A stretch of DNA of 64,000 nucleotides from the NCBI GenBank assembly GCA_964501185.1, contig CAZCRT010000003.1, forward strand, positions 2,643 to 66,642. The letters run 5' to 3'. This document shows, piece by piece, positions 33,287 through 41,823 of the stretch. Within the stretch, counting starts at the first letter, position 1. The number at the start of each line of letters is the position of its first letter. This stretch comes from BS150m-G50 sp964501185 [NCBI: uncultured Bacteroidia bacterium] (lineage in GTDB: Bacteria; CAIWAD01; BS150m-G50). Made by a program: the position numbers and the translations under genes. The notes beneath the pieces are model-generated. The model saw only the letters and a list, made by a program, of their open reading frames with translations, did not search any database and was not told where the DNA came from.

Positions 33287-34761
33287 TACAACCCCTTGAT
33301 AATTTTGTGATACAAATCCCTGTATATTACGGCAGAGCTTTTCCAGGAGTGATCCTCCTGCATACCGTTCTGCATCAACTGCCCCCACTTACTCTTCTGC
33401 CTGTACAGCCTGACCGCACGTTCGACTGCCTCCAGCATAGCTTCCGCCGTGAAGTTATCGAAGAGAAAACCTGTACCTGTAGAAGATTCCGGTTCCCATT
33501 CTGTGACGGTATCATGCAATCCTCCGGTATCGAATACAACCGGAATTGTGCCATAACGCAGACTGTAGAGTTGGTTCAGCCCACATGGCTCATAACGTGA
33601 TGGCATCAGGAACATATCCGCACCCGCCTCTATCCGATGTGCCAGTCCATTATTAAATCCTGATACAAATGCCAGTTGCCCTGAATGCCTTTTTGCTGCT
33701 GCTGTCAGCGCTTTCTCATATTGACGCTCACCAGTACCCAGGATTACCAGCTGCAAACCTGTAGCCAGCATTCTCTCCAGCCCGGCCAGCAGGAGATCAA
33801 ATCCCTTCTGGTAAACCAGGCGTGAGACAATACCAGCGACCGGTGCCTGCCCATATTTCAGCCCGACCTCAAGGCAGAGCGCTTTCTTGGCAGCTTCTTT
33901 ACCGGCCGGGTCATCTGCAGAATAATGTGAGTCGATGTGATCATCTGTTGCCGGATTCCACTGCTCTTCATCGATTCCATTCAGGATACCTGTCAGCTTT
34001 CCGCTGTGCTCCTGCAGGACCCCTTCCAGACCAAATCCCTGCTCACCGGTTTTTATCTCTTCAGCATAACGGGGACTGACAGTGTTAACATGGTCTGCAA
34101 AGCATATGCCCGCTTTCAACACATTCATTTTTCCATGATACTCAAGTGGCGACATCGGCGACATCCATCCATCATCAAGGCCAACCATACGAGTGGAGGA
34201 AGCAGGATAAAGGCCCTGGTAGCCGAGGTTGTGGATGGTCAGCAGGGTTTTTGTATCATGATCCAGATCATATTGTCCCGGTCGCTCGCGCAGCAGCAGT
34301 GGAATCAGAGCTGTGTGATAGTCGTTAACATGCAGCAGCTGTGGCTTCAGATCCAACGCTGCCAGAGCGGCCAGCGACGCTTCCTGAAAGAAGAAAAATC
34401 GCTCGTTATCGTCAGGCCAGGATTTGCCACTGTTTGGATCAGTATATATTCCGGTACGCTCGAAGAAGCGCTCCTGCTCTATAAAGAATAGCTCCAGGCC
34501 TTCCACATCTGAATCAGATCTGTATAGATCCGCGGTAACTCCATAGCGGTTGTTTCCGATTACCAGATTCTGGCAGCTGTTTACCGGCTTAAGGTTGTAC
34601 TGCTCCCGGTTTATCTCACCGTAGAGTGGCATCAGCAGTGTGACCCTGACCCCCAGACGTGCCAACTCTGCCGGAAGCGCTCCGGCAACATCAGCCAGCC
34701 CCCCCGCTTTTGCATACGGAGCCATTTCTGCAGTAATAAATGCAATCCTGATTTCTGTCAC
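33286..34761 (-). CDS. glgA: Glycogen synthase (ADP-glucose starch glucosyltransferase), GT5
   Basis: This 491-residue retaining glucosyltransferase extends alpha-1,4-glucan from ADP-glucose. Seen are the GT5 donor loop YAKAGGLADVAGALP (KxGGL at 18-22), LLTIHNLGYQG, MNVLKAGICFADHVNTVSPRYAEEI, KLTGILNGID, and the C-terminal block SRLVYQKGFDLLLAGL, FLMPSRYEPCGLNQLYSLRYGTIPVV and TGGLHDTV, which holds the conserved Glu of the catalytic E-x7-E motif. The length is normal for GlgA. The stop codon overlaps the glgC start. Together with the GH57 enzyme it forms a synthesis-and-trimming set. Confidence 0.96.
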   Translation of the reverse strand: MTEIRIAFITAEMAPYAKAGGLADVAGALPAELARLGVRVTLLMPLYGEINREQYNLKPVNSCQNLVIGNNRYGVTADLYRSDSDVEGLELFFIEQERFFERTGIYTDPNSGKSWPDDNERFFFFQEASLAALAALDLKPQLLHVNDYHTALIPLLLRERPGQYDLDHDTKTLLTIHNLGYQGLYPASSTRMVGLDDGWMSPMSPLEYHGKMNVLKAGICFADHVNTVSPRYAEEIKTGEQGFGLEGVLQEHSGKLTGILNGIDEEQWNPATDDHIDSHYSADDPAGKEAAKKALCLEVGLKYGQAPVAGIVSRLVYQKGFDLLLAGLERMLATGLQLVILGTGERQYEKALTAAAKRHSGQLAFVSGFNNGLAHRIEAGADMFLMPSRYEPCGLNQLYSLRYGTIPVVFDTGGLHDTVTEWEPESSTGTGFLFDNFTAEAMLEAVERAVRLYRQKSKWGQLMQNGMQEDHSWKSSAVIYRDLYHKIIKGL

Positions 34762-34794
34762 CTTTGATCCAGCCCGGCTGTCATCGTTATCTCG

Positions 34795-35835
34795 TTAATC
34801 ATCGTAGCCTATCTGGATACCACGCAGGAAATTTGCAGCGTCTTCCGGGGCGGTTGTATTTATGTAGTATCCACTTCCCCACTCAAAACCGGCTACCCTT
34901 GTCAAACGGGGGAAGAGTTCCAGATGCCAGTGGTAATCATATTCCAGGGTGTCCCAGTAGCCTGCCCGGCGCGGCTCATGGTGAATATTGGGCACACTGT
35001 GCAGTACAAAGTTAAAGGGAGGGTTGTCCAGGCCTGTTCGCATCCGGCCGAGTGTTTCCTTGATGGTTACCGCGAGTGATTGTATCACGTTTTCTGGTGC
35101 GGTGGCAAAATCGTGATGGTGCTGTTTCGGATAGATGGCCAGTTCAAAGGGAAAGCGTGACGCATAGGGGGCAAAGGTAACAAACTCATCTCCCAGGGAT
35201 ACTATCCGTGAACCATCCTGTAATTCCTGTTGAATGATGTCACAGAAGATACAGCGTTCCTTGAGTTGATGATGCTGTCGTGCCACTTCCAGTTCAATAG
35301 CGATCGTTCGGGGCGTGACCGGTGTCGCTACAATCTGCATGTGTGAATGTACCAGTGAAGCACCCGCGGACAGTCCGTGATTTTTGAATAGCAGTATATA
35401 CTTAAAGCGGCCGTCCCGTGAGAGATCCAGGATTCGTTGTTGACACACTTTGAAAATATCAGTCAGATGTGCTATGCTCATATCAGCCATATGCTGATTA
35501 TGGTCCGGTGACTCAATCAGAACTTCGTGCGCTCCCACTCCATTCATCTGATCATAAATGCCCACCCCCTGGCGATTGAGATCACCTTCAATTCGCAGAG
35601 CCGGGAATTTGTTTGGAACAACCCGCATACTCCAACCGGAACCGTTTGCTGCTGAGCCTGCGGGACGTGTGGCATACAACTCGTCGGGAGTAGCGTGTTC
35701 ATTTCCTTCGCAGAAAGGACAGAATTCGTGCTCCGGAAACTCCTCCAGTTTCTTCATGTCCATCGGGCGCTGGCCCCGCTCCGTTGAGATTATCACCCAG
35801 AGTTTCTGCAGGGGGTCGTGTCGCAGTTCAGGCAT
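34795..35835 (-). CDS. galT: Galactose-1-phosphate uridylyltransferase
   Basis: This 346-residue HIT-superfamily nucleotidyltransferase has zinc ligands in CPFC (Cys39, Cys42), RVVPNKFPAL, GAHEVLIESPDHNQH and the active site SLVHSHMQIVATP near residue 165, where the nucleophilic His is the second of H-S-H. The second zinc/iron site region is ELAIYPKQHHHDF, and the end has YDYHWHLELFPRLTR. Many GalT have HPH; HSH is found in several bacterial members. It swaps uridylyl between UDP-glucose and galactose-1-phosphate; its place in a glycogen operon makes an ADP-glucose phosphorylase-like activity also conceivable. glgA begins 33 bp downstream. Confidence 0.9.
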   Translation of the reverse strand: MPELRHDPLQKLWVIISTERGQRPMDMKKLEEFPEHEFCPFCEGNEHATPDELYATRPAGSAANGSGWSMRVVPNKFPALRIEGDLNRQGVGIYDQMNGVGAHEVLIESPDHNQHMADMSIAHLTDIFKVCQQRILDLSRDGRFKYILLFKNHGLSAGASLVHSHMQIVATPVTPRTIAIELEVARQHHQLKERCIFCDIIQQELQDGSRIVSLGDEFVTFAPYASRFPFELAIYPKQHHHDFATAPENVIQSLAVTIKETLGRMRTGLDNPPFNFVLHSVPNIHHEPRRAGYWDTLEYDYHWHLELFPRLTRVAGFEWGSGYYINTTAPEDAANFLRGIQIGYDD

Positions 35836-36005
35836 TACTACTCCATGTTATGTGCGATTCTCACAATTTCTTTTCTTTGAATACAATCTGCCGTGAATCG
35901 CATTATAGTATTCCCCGGATATGACTATCTACATCAGGTGCTGGTTTACAAATATTCAAATCTTTTCCCGTTCTCCCGGCATTAGTACGGAGAACACTAT
36001 TCTTG

Positions 36006-38129
36006 TTACACAAACCAGTTTTCACTTTTAACTCTTTTTGCATCCAGATCAACTTCGGCACTGCCAAAACTCGGCATCACTTCCAGCGTTTCGGTATCTC
36101 TGTTTATCCTAACTCTGAAAGACACAATGTCGCGAGGCACCTGTATTCTGTCCAGATTTACACTGGCCTCCAATACCACCTGCTGCCTGCATTCACCGAT
36201 TTTCTCCGTCTTGAAAAAAGCGCCCTGTCGTTCCGGGTCCAGGAGTACTTCTTCTTCGAGATCATCAAATTCCAGAGCCACCTGCAGCTTATCTGGTAAT
36301 GGTGTTTTCAGATCACTGTTGAAATCTACTCTCAGGTAAAAGTGCTCGCTGTCAACGCCGAAGCGAACAGCACTCACCAGCGCTTGATCGCGATGGATAG
36401 CTGAATAGCGTTGGACAATCTTGCCTGCTGCCAGCCACTCGAAATAATTTTTACTGCAACCGTCGATGTCAGGATGTATTACCTGAACCGGTGGTTCAAC
36501 CGCTCGTGCAGAACGACGACGCAATACAGGTTCTTTCAGAAAAGCTGGAATTTCTTCACCTGCCAATCTGTATACCTGCTGCTGATTATGGCGAAACAAC
36601 CGGTCAAACTCCTCCGGATGATCGGTGTGATGATCTTCCCCATACCACCAGAACCAATCTGATCCCTCCGCCGCCAGCATGGCCTGTTGCATCTGAAGCA
36701 GCGTCTCAGGTTTGTGTTTACCGTTCCTGCGAGTCTGCTCATAGAAATGCCGGGTCCGTGACAGATAGCTCCAGCCCCGGTTTTTCTCCTCCTGCCCGAT
36801 CCAGGTAGAAAGTGTGCCATAGATCCAGGAGCCCGCTCGCACCTGCTGCAATGGCAGTTGCGGTGTGCCGGCAGCCAGTACGTTTTCAAACGTGCTCATC
36901 TGAAAACGCTCATCTTTATCCAGAGCGTGATACAAACCGGTCAGAAAATCCCTGCCGTTGTTTTCGTAGTGTTCCCAGGCGTTTTCACCATCCAGAATAA
37001 TCGGTACAACAAACTGGGCTTTATCACCAGGCAGGCTGTCATAAACAACTCCCAACTGCCTCATAAACCGGTCAACTGCTTTTTTGTGTGATACAGTTGC
37101 CAATTCAAAACCAATGAGATCGGAAAGCGCATGATCCCGGAAAAATAATGATACACGCCCCTTCCTGCCTGTAAACTGATGCGCCCGATAGAGCTGACGG
37201 GGCTCCAACCTGTCCAGTCCAAGCGAGTTTCTTAACACCTCTTCATCACTGGCAAGCCAGGGGATTTCCGCAGTACAGGCCAATTCACAGGTATCCTGGC
37301 TGAGTGCCCCCTCCGATGGCCACATACCACATCCCTGTAGATTCAATTCTGAATGCAGGTACTCCTGTGCAAGTTGCACCTGCAGCGCAGCATCTTCGGG
37401 GTAGGAAAATTTCTTCTCGGGAAATGGTGCGTTAGGAAGCTGCTCCCGTCCGCTCTCGGTGTTGATCAGCAGTGGCAGGATTGGATGGAAGTAAGGTGTG
37501 GTAGACAGCTCAATAACCCCGGCCGACTGCAGGCGCCGGTGAATATCCAGTACACGAGGTAAGAACTCCATCTGTATTTTGAGCAGCTCATCCTTGTCCT
37601 GCTCGCTGAAATCACCACCCCGGGAAATCAACCGCTTCACGAGTGGGTCTTCTTTTAAGGTTTCACCACACCAGGCCAGGTGAAAAAGAACTACTACATC
37701 CCTCAATTTCTGCTCATCGAAGTGACGGAGCATACGCTCCGGGCGCTCCGGCTCGGGATGAATGGAGCACAGCTTCTGTAATTGCCGGTAACGGGGGATG
37801 TGTGACACGAGTGATTCTGCATGTAGTCCGAGAAAATTACGCAACAGGAAAAGCTGCTCTGTTTGCGTCAGCTTTGCTGCAGGACGTCTGGAAATATCCA
37901 GCCAGAAATCTGATGCACCGTCGACATAGGCCTGCAGCTGCTCCAGTAATGATGGTACCAGGTTAATCACCGCACGTGCACCCGGGATCTGTTCGATGTA
38001 CGCAGCCATGTCATAGTAATCCTTAAGTGCGTGCAATCTCACCCAGGGCATAGTTATCTCTTCTGAGATAGGATCGTAATAGTTAGGTTGATGCTGGTGC
38101 CAGAGAAAAACTACAGGAAGTGGATTCAT
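36006..38129 (-). CDS. Glycoside hydrolase family 57 (amylopullulanase / alpha-glucan hydrolase type)
   Basis: This roughly 707-residue enzyme has the GH57 conserved regions: VFLWHQHQP at the N-terminus, GCGMWPSEGALS (nucleophile Glu) in the middle, and VPIILDGENAWEHYENNG further on (acid/base Asp region). A trailing SDWFWWYGEDHH and a C-terminal beta-sandwich (about 590-707, FYLRVDFNSDLK) complete the fold. The WPSEG form fits amylopullulanase-like hydrolases more than branching enzymes (which have WLPEC). The start is chosen at ATG 38129 to give the usual M-x-P-x-x-V-x-F-L-W; ATG 38135 and TTG 38150 are alternatives. It heads the operon followed by galT, glgA and glgC, and has no signal peptide, so it acts on internal glycogen. 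Confidence 0.9.
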   Translation of the reverse strand: MNPLPVVFLWHQHQPNYYDPISEEITMPWVRLHALKDYYDMAAYIEQIPGARAVINLVPSLLEQLQAYVDGASDFWLDISRRPAAKLTQTEQLFLLRNFLGLHAESLVSHIPRYRQLQKLCSIHPEPERPERMLRHFDEQKLRDVVVLFHLAWCGETLKEDPLVKRLISRGGDFSEQDKDELLKIQMEFLPRVLDIHRRLQSAGVIELSTTPYFHPILPLLINTESGREQLPNAPFPEKKFSYPEDAALQVQLAQEYLHSELNLQGCGMWPSEGALSQDTCELACTAEIPWLASDEEVLRNSLGLDRLEPRQLYRAHQFTGRKGRVSLFFRDHALSDLIGFELATVSHKKAVDRFMRQLGVVYDSLPGDKAQFVVPIILDGENAWEHYENNGRDFLTGLYHALDKDERFQMSTFENVLAAGTPQLPLQQVRAGSWIYGTLSTWIGQEEKNRGWSYLSRTRHFYEQTRRNGKHKPETLLQMQQAMLAAEGSDWFWWYGEDHHTDHPEEFDRLFRHNQQQVYRLAGEEIPAFLKEPVLRRRSARAVEPPVQVIHPDIDGCSKNYFEWLAAGKIVQRYSAIHRDQALVSAVRFGVDSEHFYLRVDFNSDLKTPLPDKLQVALEFDDLEEEVLLDPERQGAFFKTEKIGECRQQVVLEASVNLDRIQVPRDIVSFRVRINRDTETLEVMPSFGSAEVDLDAKRVKSENWFV

Positions 38130-38324
38130 ATACATTCCATCCAGGGTCAATATTCCGGGGACTCATCTTAAGACGCGCCGACGCCCACCTGTCCCGGGAT
38201 TGCTCGCTTGCGATAATCAGCTCTTGAATGTATTATGAGAACCGTCTAAAAACCAGACCTTTCCCGCAGGACACTTCCTGACTGCAAACCTCATCCTGCG
38301 TTTGGTCACATTGTGGAGATTTTT

Positions 38325-39614
38325 ATGCGTTGGACATTACTGGTAATATTGATGCTGGTCAGCTACCTGTCGCTACCTGCGGGTGAAACGATAGATCGTG
38401 TACTGGTTGTTGTTGACGAGGAGATTATCCTGGAGTCAGATGTTCTGGAGATGCTGCAGCAGTATGCCGCTTCACTCAATCTCGATCTGGTCAATGACGC
38501 CGGGCAACTGGAGTCATACCGCCTGGAGATTATCAACAGCCTGATTCAGGAAAAAGTGCTGCTGGCTCAGGCCCGTATCGATTCTGTCGTAGTTGATCCC
38601 GGCAGGATAGACCGGGAAGTCAATTCCATGTTGATGGAATACATCCGTAAAGCCGGCACGGAAAAAAATCTCGAGCAGATATTCAATCTCACAATCACGC
38701 AGATCCGCAGGAAATTACGTGAAAACACACGTAACCGCATGCTGACCAGCCGGGTCACGCAGAGTTATCTTGCTGAGATCACAGTCAACCGGATAGATGT
38801 TGAAAACTTCTATGCTGCTTACCGCGACTCACTGCCGGAAGTTCCCGCCATGCTGCATTGCGGGCAGATATTTCTGGCTATCGATGTTTCTGCTGAGGGA
38901 CGGGAGAGAACACGACAGCTTGCTTTTTCCATAAGTGACAGCCTGATCAGGGGACAGAAAGATTTTGCTACCACAGCGCAGAAGTATTCAGATGACAGCG
39001 GCACCAGAGGCCGGGCCGGTCTGGTGGGAGAAACATCCCGTGGCACAATGCTGAAGGAGTACGAATACGCTGCTTACAATCTGGCACCGGGTGAGATTTC
39101 CAGGCCGGTACTGACAGATCTTGGTTATCACATTATCCGGTTAGAGGCGCGTGCAGGTGAGAAAATCACAACCAGCCACATCCTCTTTCGCCTCACACCC
39201 ACAATGGCTGACGAGGAACTCTACAACGACCGTGCCGATTCACTTGTGATCGCATTACGGGAAGGTGCTGACCTTAAGGAAATCTCTCATCGCCTCTCCA
39301 GTAATCCGGTCATCAGGCAGAATAGTGGTGATCTGGGAGTATTGGAGCTTTCTCAGTTCACAGAACAGTTGCAGTCGGTACTGGCTAACATGCAGCCCGG
39401 TGCTGTCAGCGACCCCATCCGTATGATAGTCGATGGTGAGGATGGTTTTGCGATACTGCAACTCTGGGAGCGCATTCCACCACATATGATCAATCTGGAA
39501 CAGGATTGGGATAAGCTTGAAGAGTTCGCGCTGCAATTCAAAAAGCAGCAGGAATTACAGAAATGGGTCGAGCAACTCAAGAACGAGATTTACATAGACA
39601 TTCGTCCCCTGTAA
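38325..39614 (+). CDS. SurA-like periplasmic peptidyl-prolyl isomerase (parvulin type)
   Basis: This 429-residue protein has a signal peptide (residues 1-20, ending LPAGE), an N-terminal SurA chaperone region (IDRVLVVVDEEIILESDVLEMLQQ and EIINSLIQEKVLLAQARI), and two parvulin domains: about 175-270 (VPAMLHCGQIFLAID, FATTAQKYSDDSGTRGRAGLVG, RPVLTDLGYHIIRLE) and about 275-375 (TTSHILFRLTP, SGDLGVLEL, AVSDPIRMIVDGEDGFAILQLWERI). The second domain looks more degraded. It should escort outer-membrane barrels, which fits the many barrel proteins in the window. ATG 38325 has GGAG upstream. Divergent from GH57; the phosphoesterase gene follows 45 bp later. Confidence 0.88.
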   Translation: MRWTLLVILMLVSYLSLPAGETIDRVLVVVDEEIILESDVLEMLQQYAASLNLDLVNDAGQLESYRLEIINSLIQEKVLLAQARIDSVVVDPGRIDREVNSMLMEYIRKAGTEKNLEQIFNLTITQIRRKLRENTRNRMLTSRVTQSYLAEITVNRIDVENFYAAYRDSLPEVPAMLHCGQIFLAIDVSAEGRERTRQLAFSISDSLIRGQKDFATTAQKYSDDSGTRGRAGLVGETSRGTMLKEYEYAAYNLAPGEISRPVLTDLGYHIIRLEARAGEKITTSHILFRLTPTMADEELYNDRADSLVIALREGADLKEISHRLSSNPVIRQNSGDLGVLELSQFTEQLQSVLANMQPGAVSDPIRMIVDGEDGFAILQLWERIPPHMINLEQDWDKLEEFALQFKKQQELQKWVEQLKNEIYIDIRPL

Positions 39615-39659
39615 TCACATTTCTGCTCCTGCAGCCTCCCTGTTTATAGAGGGGGGTTT

Positions 39660-41159
39660 ATGCTCATGTTTTTGAGTACATCTATGAAACAGTTGTATCA
39701 CATCACACTGGTTTTTGCTTCTTTGCTGATGGCATTCTCCGGTGGCCTGGCCAGTGATATTCACCTCCTGCATTACAATGATTTCCACGCAAACAACACA
39801 CCCCGATACAGTGTGGATGAAGCCGGTAACGAAAACTATCACGGTGGTGCCGCCTGGTTGAAAGGAATGGTGGACAGCCTGCGCCTGATTTACGAGTATG
39901 ATCTTCTCCTCCATGCCGGTGACGATTTCCAGGGCAGCCCCGTATCTGGAATAACATCAGGCGGCTCGCAGGTCACTGTTATGAATGCTATGGGGCTTGA
40001 TCTTTTCTGCCCCGGGAATCACGAGTTCGACTATGGTGATCTCAATTTGAGAAGACAACTCGATGCAGCTGAATTTGAAGTCACCTGCTGTAATCTTGCT
40101 GACAGCACAGGTAACCTGGTCTGGCCGGGATACCTGGTGTTTGAACTTGCGGGATTGCGTCTGGGGTTCATCGGTGTGATTACCGCTGCGCTTCCGGAGT
40201 TGATTGTGAAAGAGAACCTGACTCATTCCCGTGTACTTGACCCGATTGAGGGAATACGGTTACAGATGCAACAACTCGAGGAGATTTCAGATCTGCAGTT
40301 CTTAATCAGCCACTCCGGCCTGTACGCTGATTCACTTTATGCTGCCAGCGTTCCCGGGATTGATGCAATTATAGGTGGGCACAGCCACTCAGTGCTGCCG
40401 GAGGGGGTACAGATAGGCGAGACCCTGATAGTACAGGCGGGCTGTTGCGGAAACTGGTTAGGTGATCTGCATATTTATATTGACGACGCCACTGGTGTTA
40501 TCAGTATGAGTAGCCATCTGCATGAAATTTCGAAGCAACATGTATCCCCTTCCTCATCAATGCTCAACACTGTAGAGCTACTGGATGAACTGCTGCCGCC
40601 GGAACTCAACGAGGTAATAGGTCAGCTGGATCAGCCCTGGATACGAAGACACGGGGAATCCAATCTGGGTGACTGGACTGCCGATGTCATGTGCGATTTT
40701 GCTGCCACTGAACTCGCGTTCATGAACCTTGGTGGCCTCAGGCGTGATCTGCCGACGGGGGAGATTACCCGTCTCAATATCTGGGAGATTAATCCGTTCG
40801 GAAATCACTATGTTACTTTCGAAATCAGTGGACTTGAATTGTTCCTCTTTCTGCAACGGGTAGCCAGGGGCGAGGTGAGTGAATCTTTTGCCTACAGCGG
40901 TGTGCGGTTCTCCATTCATAGAGAACTGAACACTGTCAGCAGCATTATGGTAAACAGTGAAAGTCTGGTGATGAACCGTATATACAGTGCGGTTACCAAC
41001 AATTTTGTTTTCAGTCACCTGGAGGAGTTGTTCGGACTGAATCCAGAGGAAGTTAACGCCATTCACCTGAAACAGCTGGACCGTGAAGTAATAATCCAGG
41101 CAATTCTGGAGCAACAAACCGTTAAGGCTCATAATCATCAACGTATCACATTTTACTAA
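39660..41159 (+). CDS. 5'-nucleotidase / UshA-like metallophosphoesterase, secreted
   Basis: This 499-residue periplasmic phosphoesterase has a signal peptide in the first 32 residues, then the metal-binding motifs of the UshA/5'-nucleotidase family: HYNDFHANN, LLLHAGDDFQGS, CPGNHEFDYG, LISHSG and IIGGHSHS. The C-terminal 5'-nucleotidase domain contains FMNLGGLRRDLPTGEIT and INPFGNHYVTFEISG. It should strip phosphate from nucleotides in the periplasm. ATG 39660 follows a run of GAGGGGGG 4 bases upstream; Met residues 3 and 9 are also possible starts. The next frame (DUF4159) begins inside or just before its end, so expression is probably coupled. Confidence 0.88.
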   Translation: MLMFLSTSMKQLYHITLVFASLLMAFSGGLASDIHLLHYNDFHANNTPRYSVDEAGNENYHGGAAWLKGMVDSLRLIYEYDLLLHAGDDFQGSPVSGITSGGSQVTVMNAMGLDLFCPGNHEFDYGDLNLRRQLDAAEFEVTCCNLADSTGNLVWPGYLVFELAGLRLGFIGVITAALPELIVKENLTHSRVLDPIEGIRLQMQQLEEISDLQFLISHSGLYADSLYAASVPGIDAIIGGHSHSVLPEGVQIGETLIVQAGCCGNWLGDLHIYIDDATGVISMSSHLHEISKQHVSPSSSMLNTVELLDELLPPELNEVIGQLDQPWIRRHGESNLGDWTADVMCDFAATELAFMNLGGLRRDLPTGEITRLNIWEINPFGNHYVTFEISGLELFLFLQRVARGEVSESFAYSGVRFSIHRELNTVSSIMVNSESLVMNRIYSAVTNNFVFSHLEELFGLNPEEVNAIHLKQLDREVIIQAILEQQTVKAHNHQRITFY

Positions 41160-41823
41160 CCACTCCCGGCGCTTCTGCCTTCTGCTGCTGCTTCTACTGA
41201 CAGTCACGGCGAGCAGTGCTGATCCAGGCGGGTTGTTCACAATTGCCAGGGTTAAGTACCATGGTGGCGGTGACTGGTACAGTGATCCCACTTCGCTTCC
41301 AAACCTTCTGCGGTTCATCCGGGATAACACGCCTCTGGCCACTGCTACAGAGGAAGCGGTTGTAGAGCTGACTGACAGCGAACTCTTCAGTTACCCCTAT
41401 CTCTATCTGACCGGTCATGGACGTATCACATTTTCCAGTGAGGAAGTTCTACGTCTGCGCGAATACCTGAGTGCTGGTGGGTTCCTGCATGCTGATGATA
41501 ACTATGGCCTCGATAAGTACTTCCGCGATGAGATGAGTCGAGTTTTTCCGGAGCAGGAGTTTCAGGAGCTTCCTTTCGATCATCCGCTTTTTCACTCTCT
41601 TTACAGTTTCCCCGGCGGCTGCCCGAAAGTGCACGAGCATGATGGTAAGCCACCACAGGTACTGGGGCTTTTTCATGAGGGTCGACTCTGCGTTGTGTAT
41701 ACCTATGAAGCGGATCTCGGTGACGGGTGGGAAGATCCTGAAACGCATAATGATCCAGCCTCCATTCGCCAGCAGGCGTTACGCATGGGCACTAACATTG
41801 TCTACTGGAGATTAAGCAATTGA
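41134..41823 (+). CDS. DUF4159 domain protein, exported; non-canonical start codon
   Basis: The DUF4159 domain covers most of the protein (FTIARVKYHGGGDWYSDP, LYLTGHGRITFSSEEVLRLREYLSAGGFLHADDNYG, DPASIRQQALRMGTNIVYWRL), a flavodoxin-like fold of unknown function. The first ATG/GTG/TTG in the frame is TTG 41233, but the frame is open back to 41095 and encodes a clear signal peptide (NHSRRFCLLLLLLTVTASSA). No standard start precedes it; ATC at 41134 or 41137, with AAGG a few bases before, is the most likely start, and my coordinate uses 41134. If so it overlaps the nucleotidase end by 26 bases. DUF4175 begins in its stop codon (TTGA). In related bacteria DUF4159 lies near DUF58/MoxR genes; its role is unknown. 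Confidence 0.75.
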   Translation: MINVSHFTNHSRRFCLLLLLLLTVTASSADPGGLFTIARVKYHGGGDWYSDPTSLPNLLRFIRDNTPLATATEEAVVELTDSELFSYPYLYLTGHGRITFSSEEVLRLREYLSAGGFLHADDNYGLDKYFRDEMSRVFPEQEFQELPFDHPLFHSLYSFPGGCPKVHEHDGKPPQVLGLFHEGRLCVVYTYEADLGDGWEDPETHNDPASIRQQALRMGTNIVYWRLSN

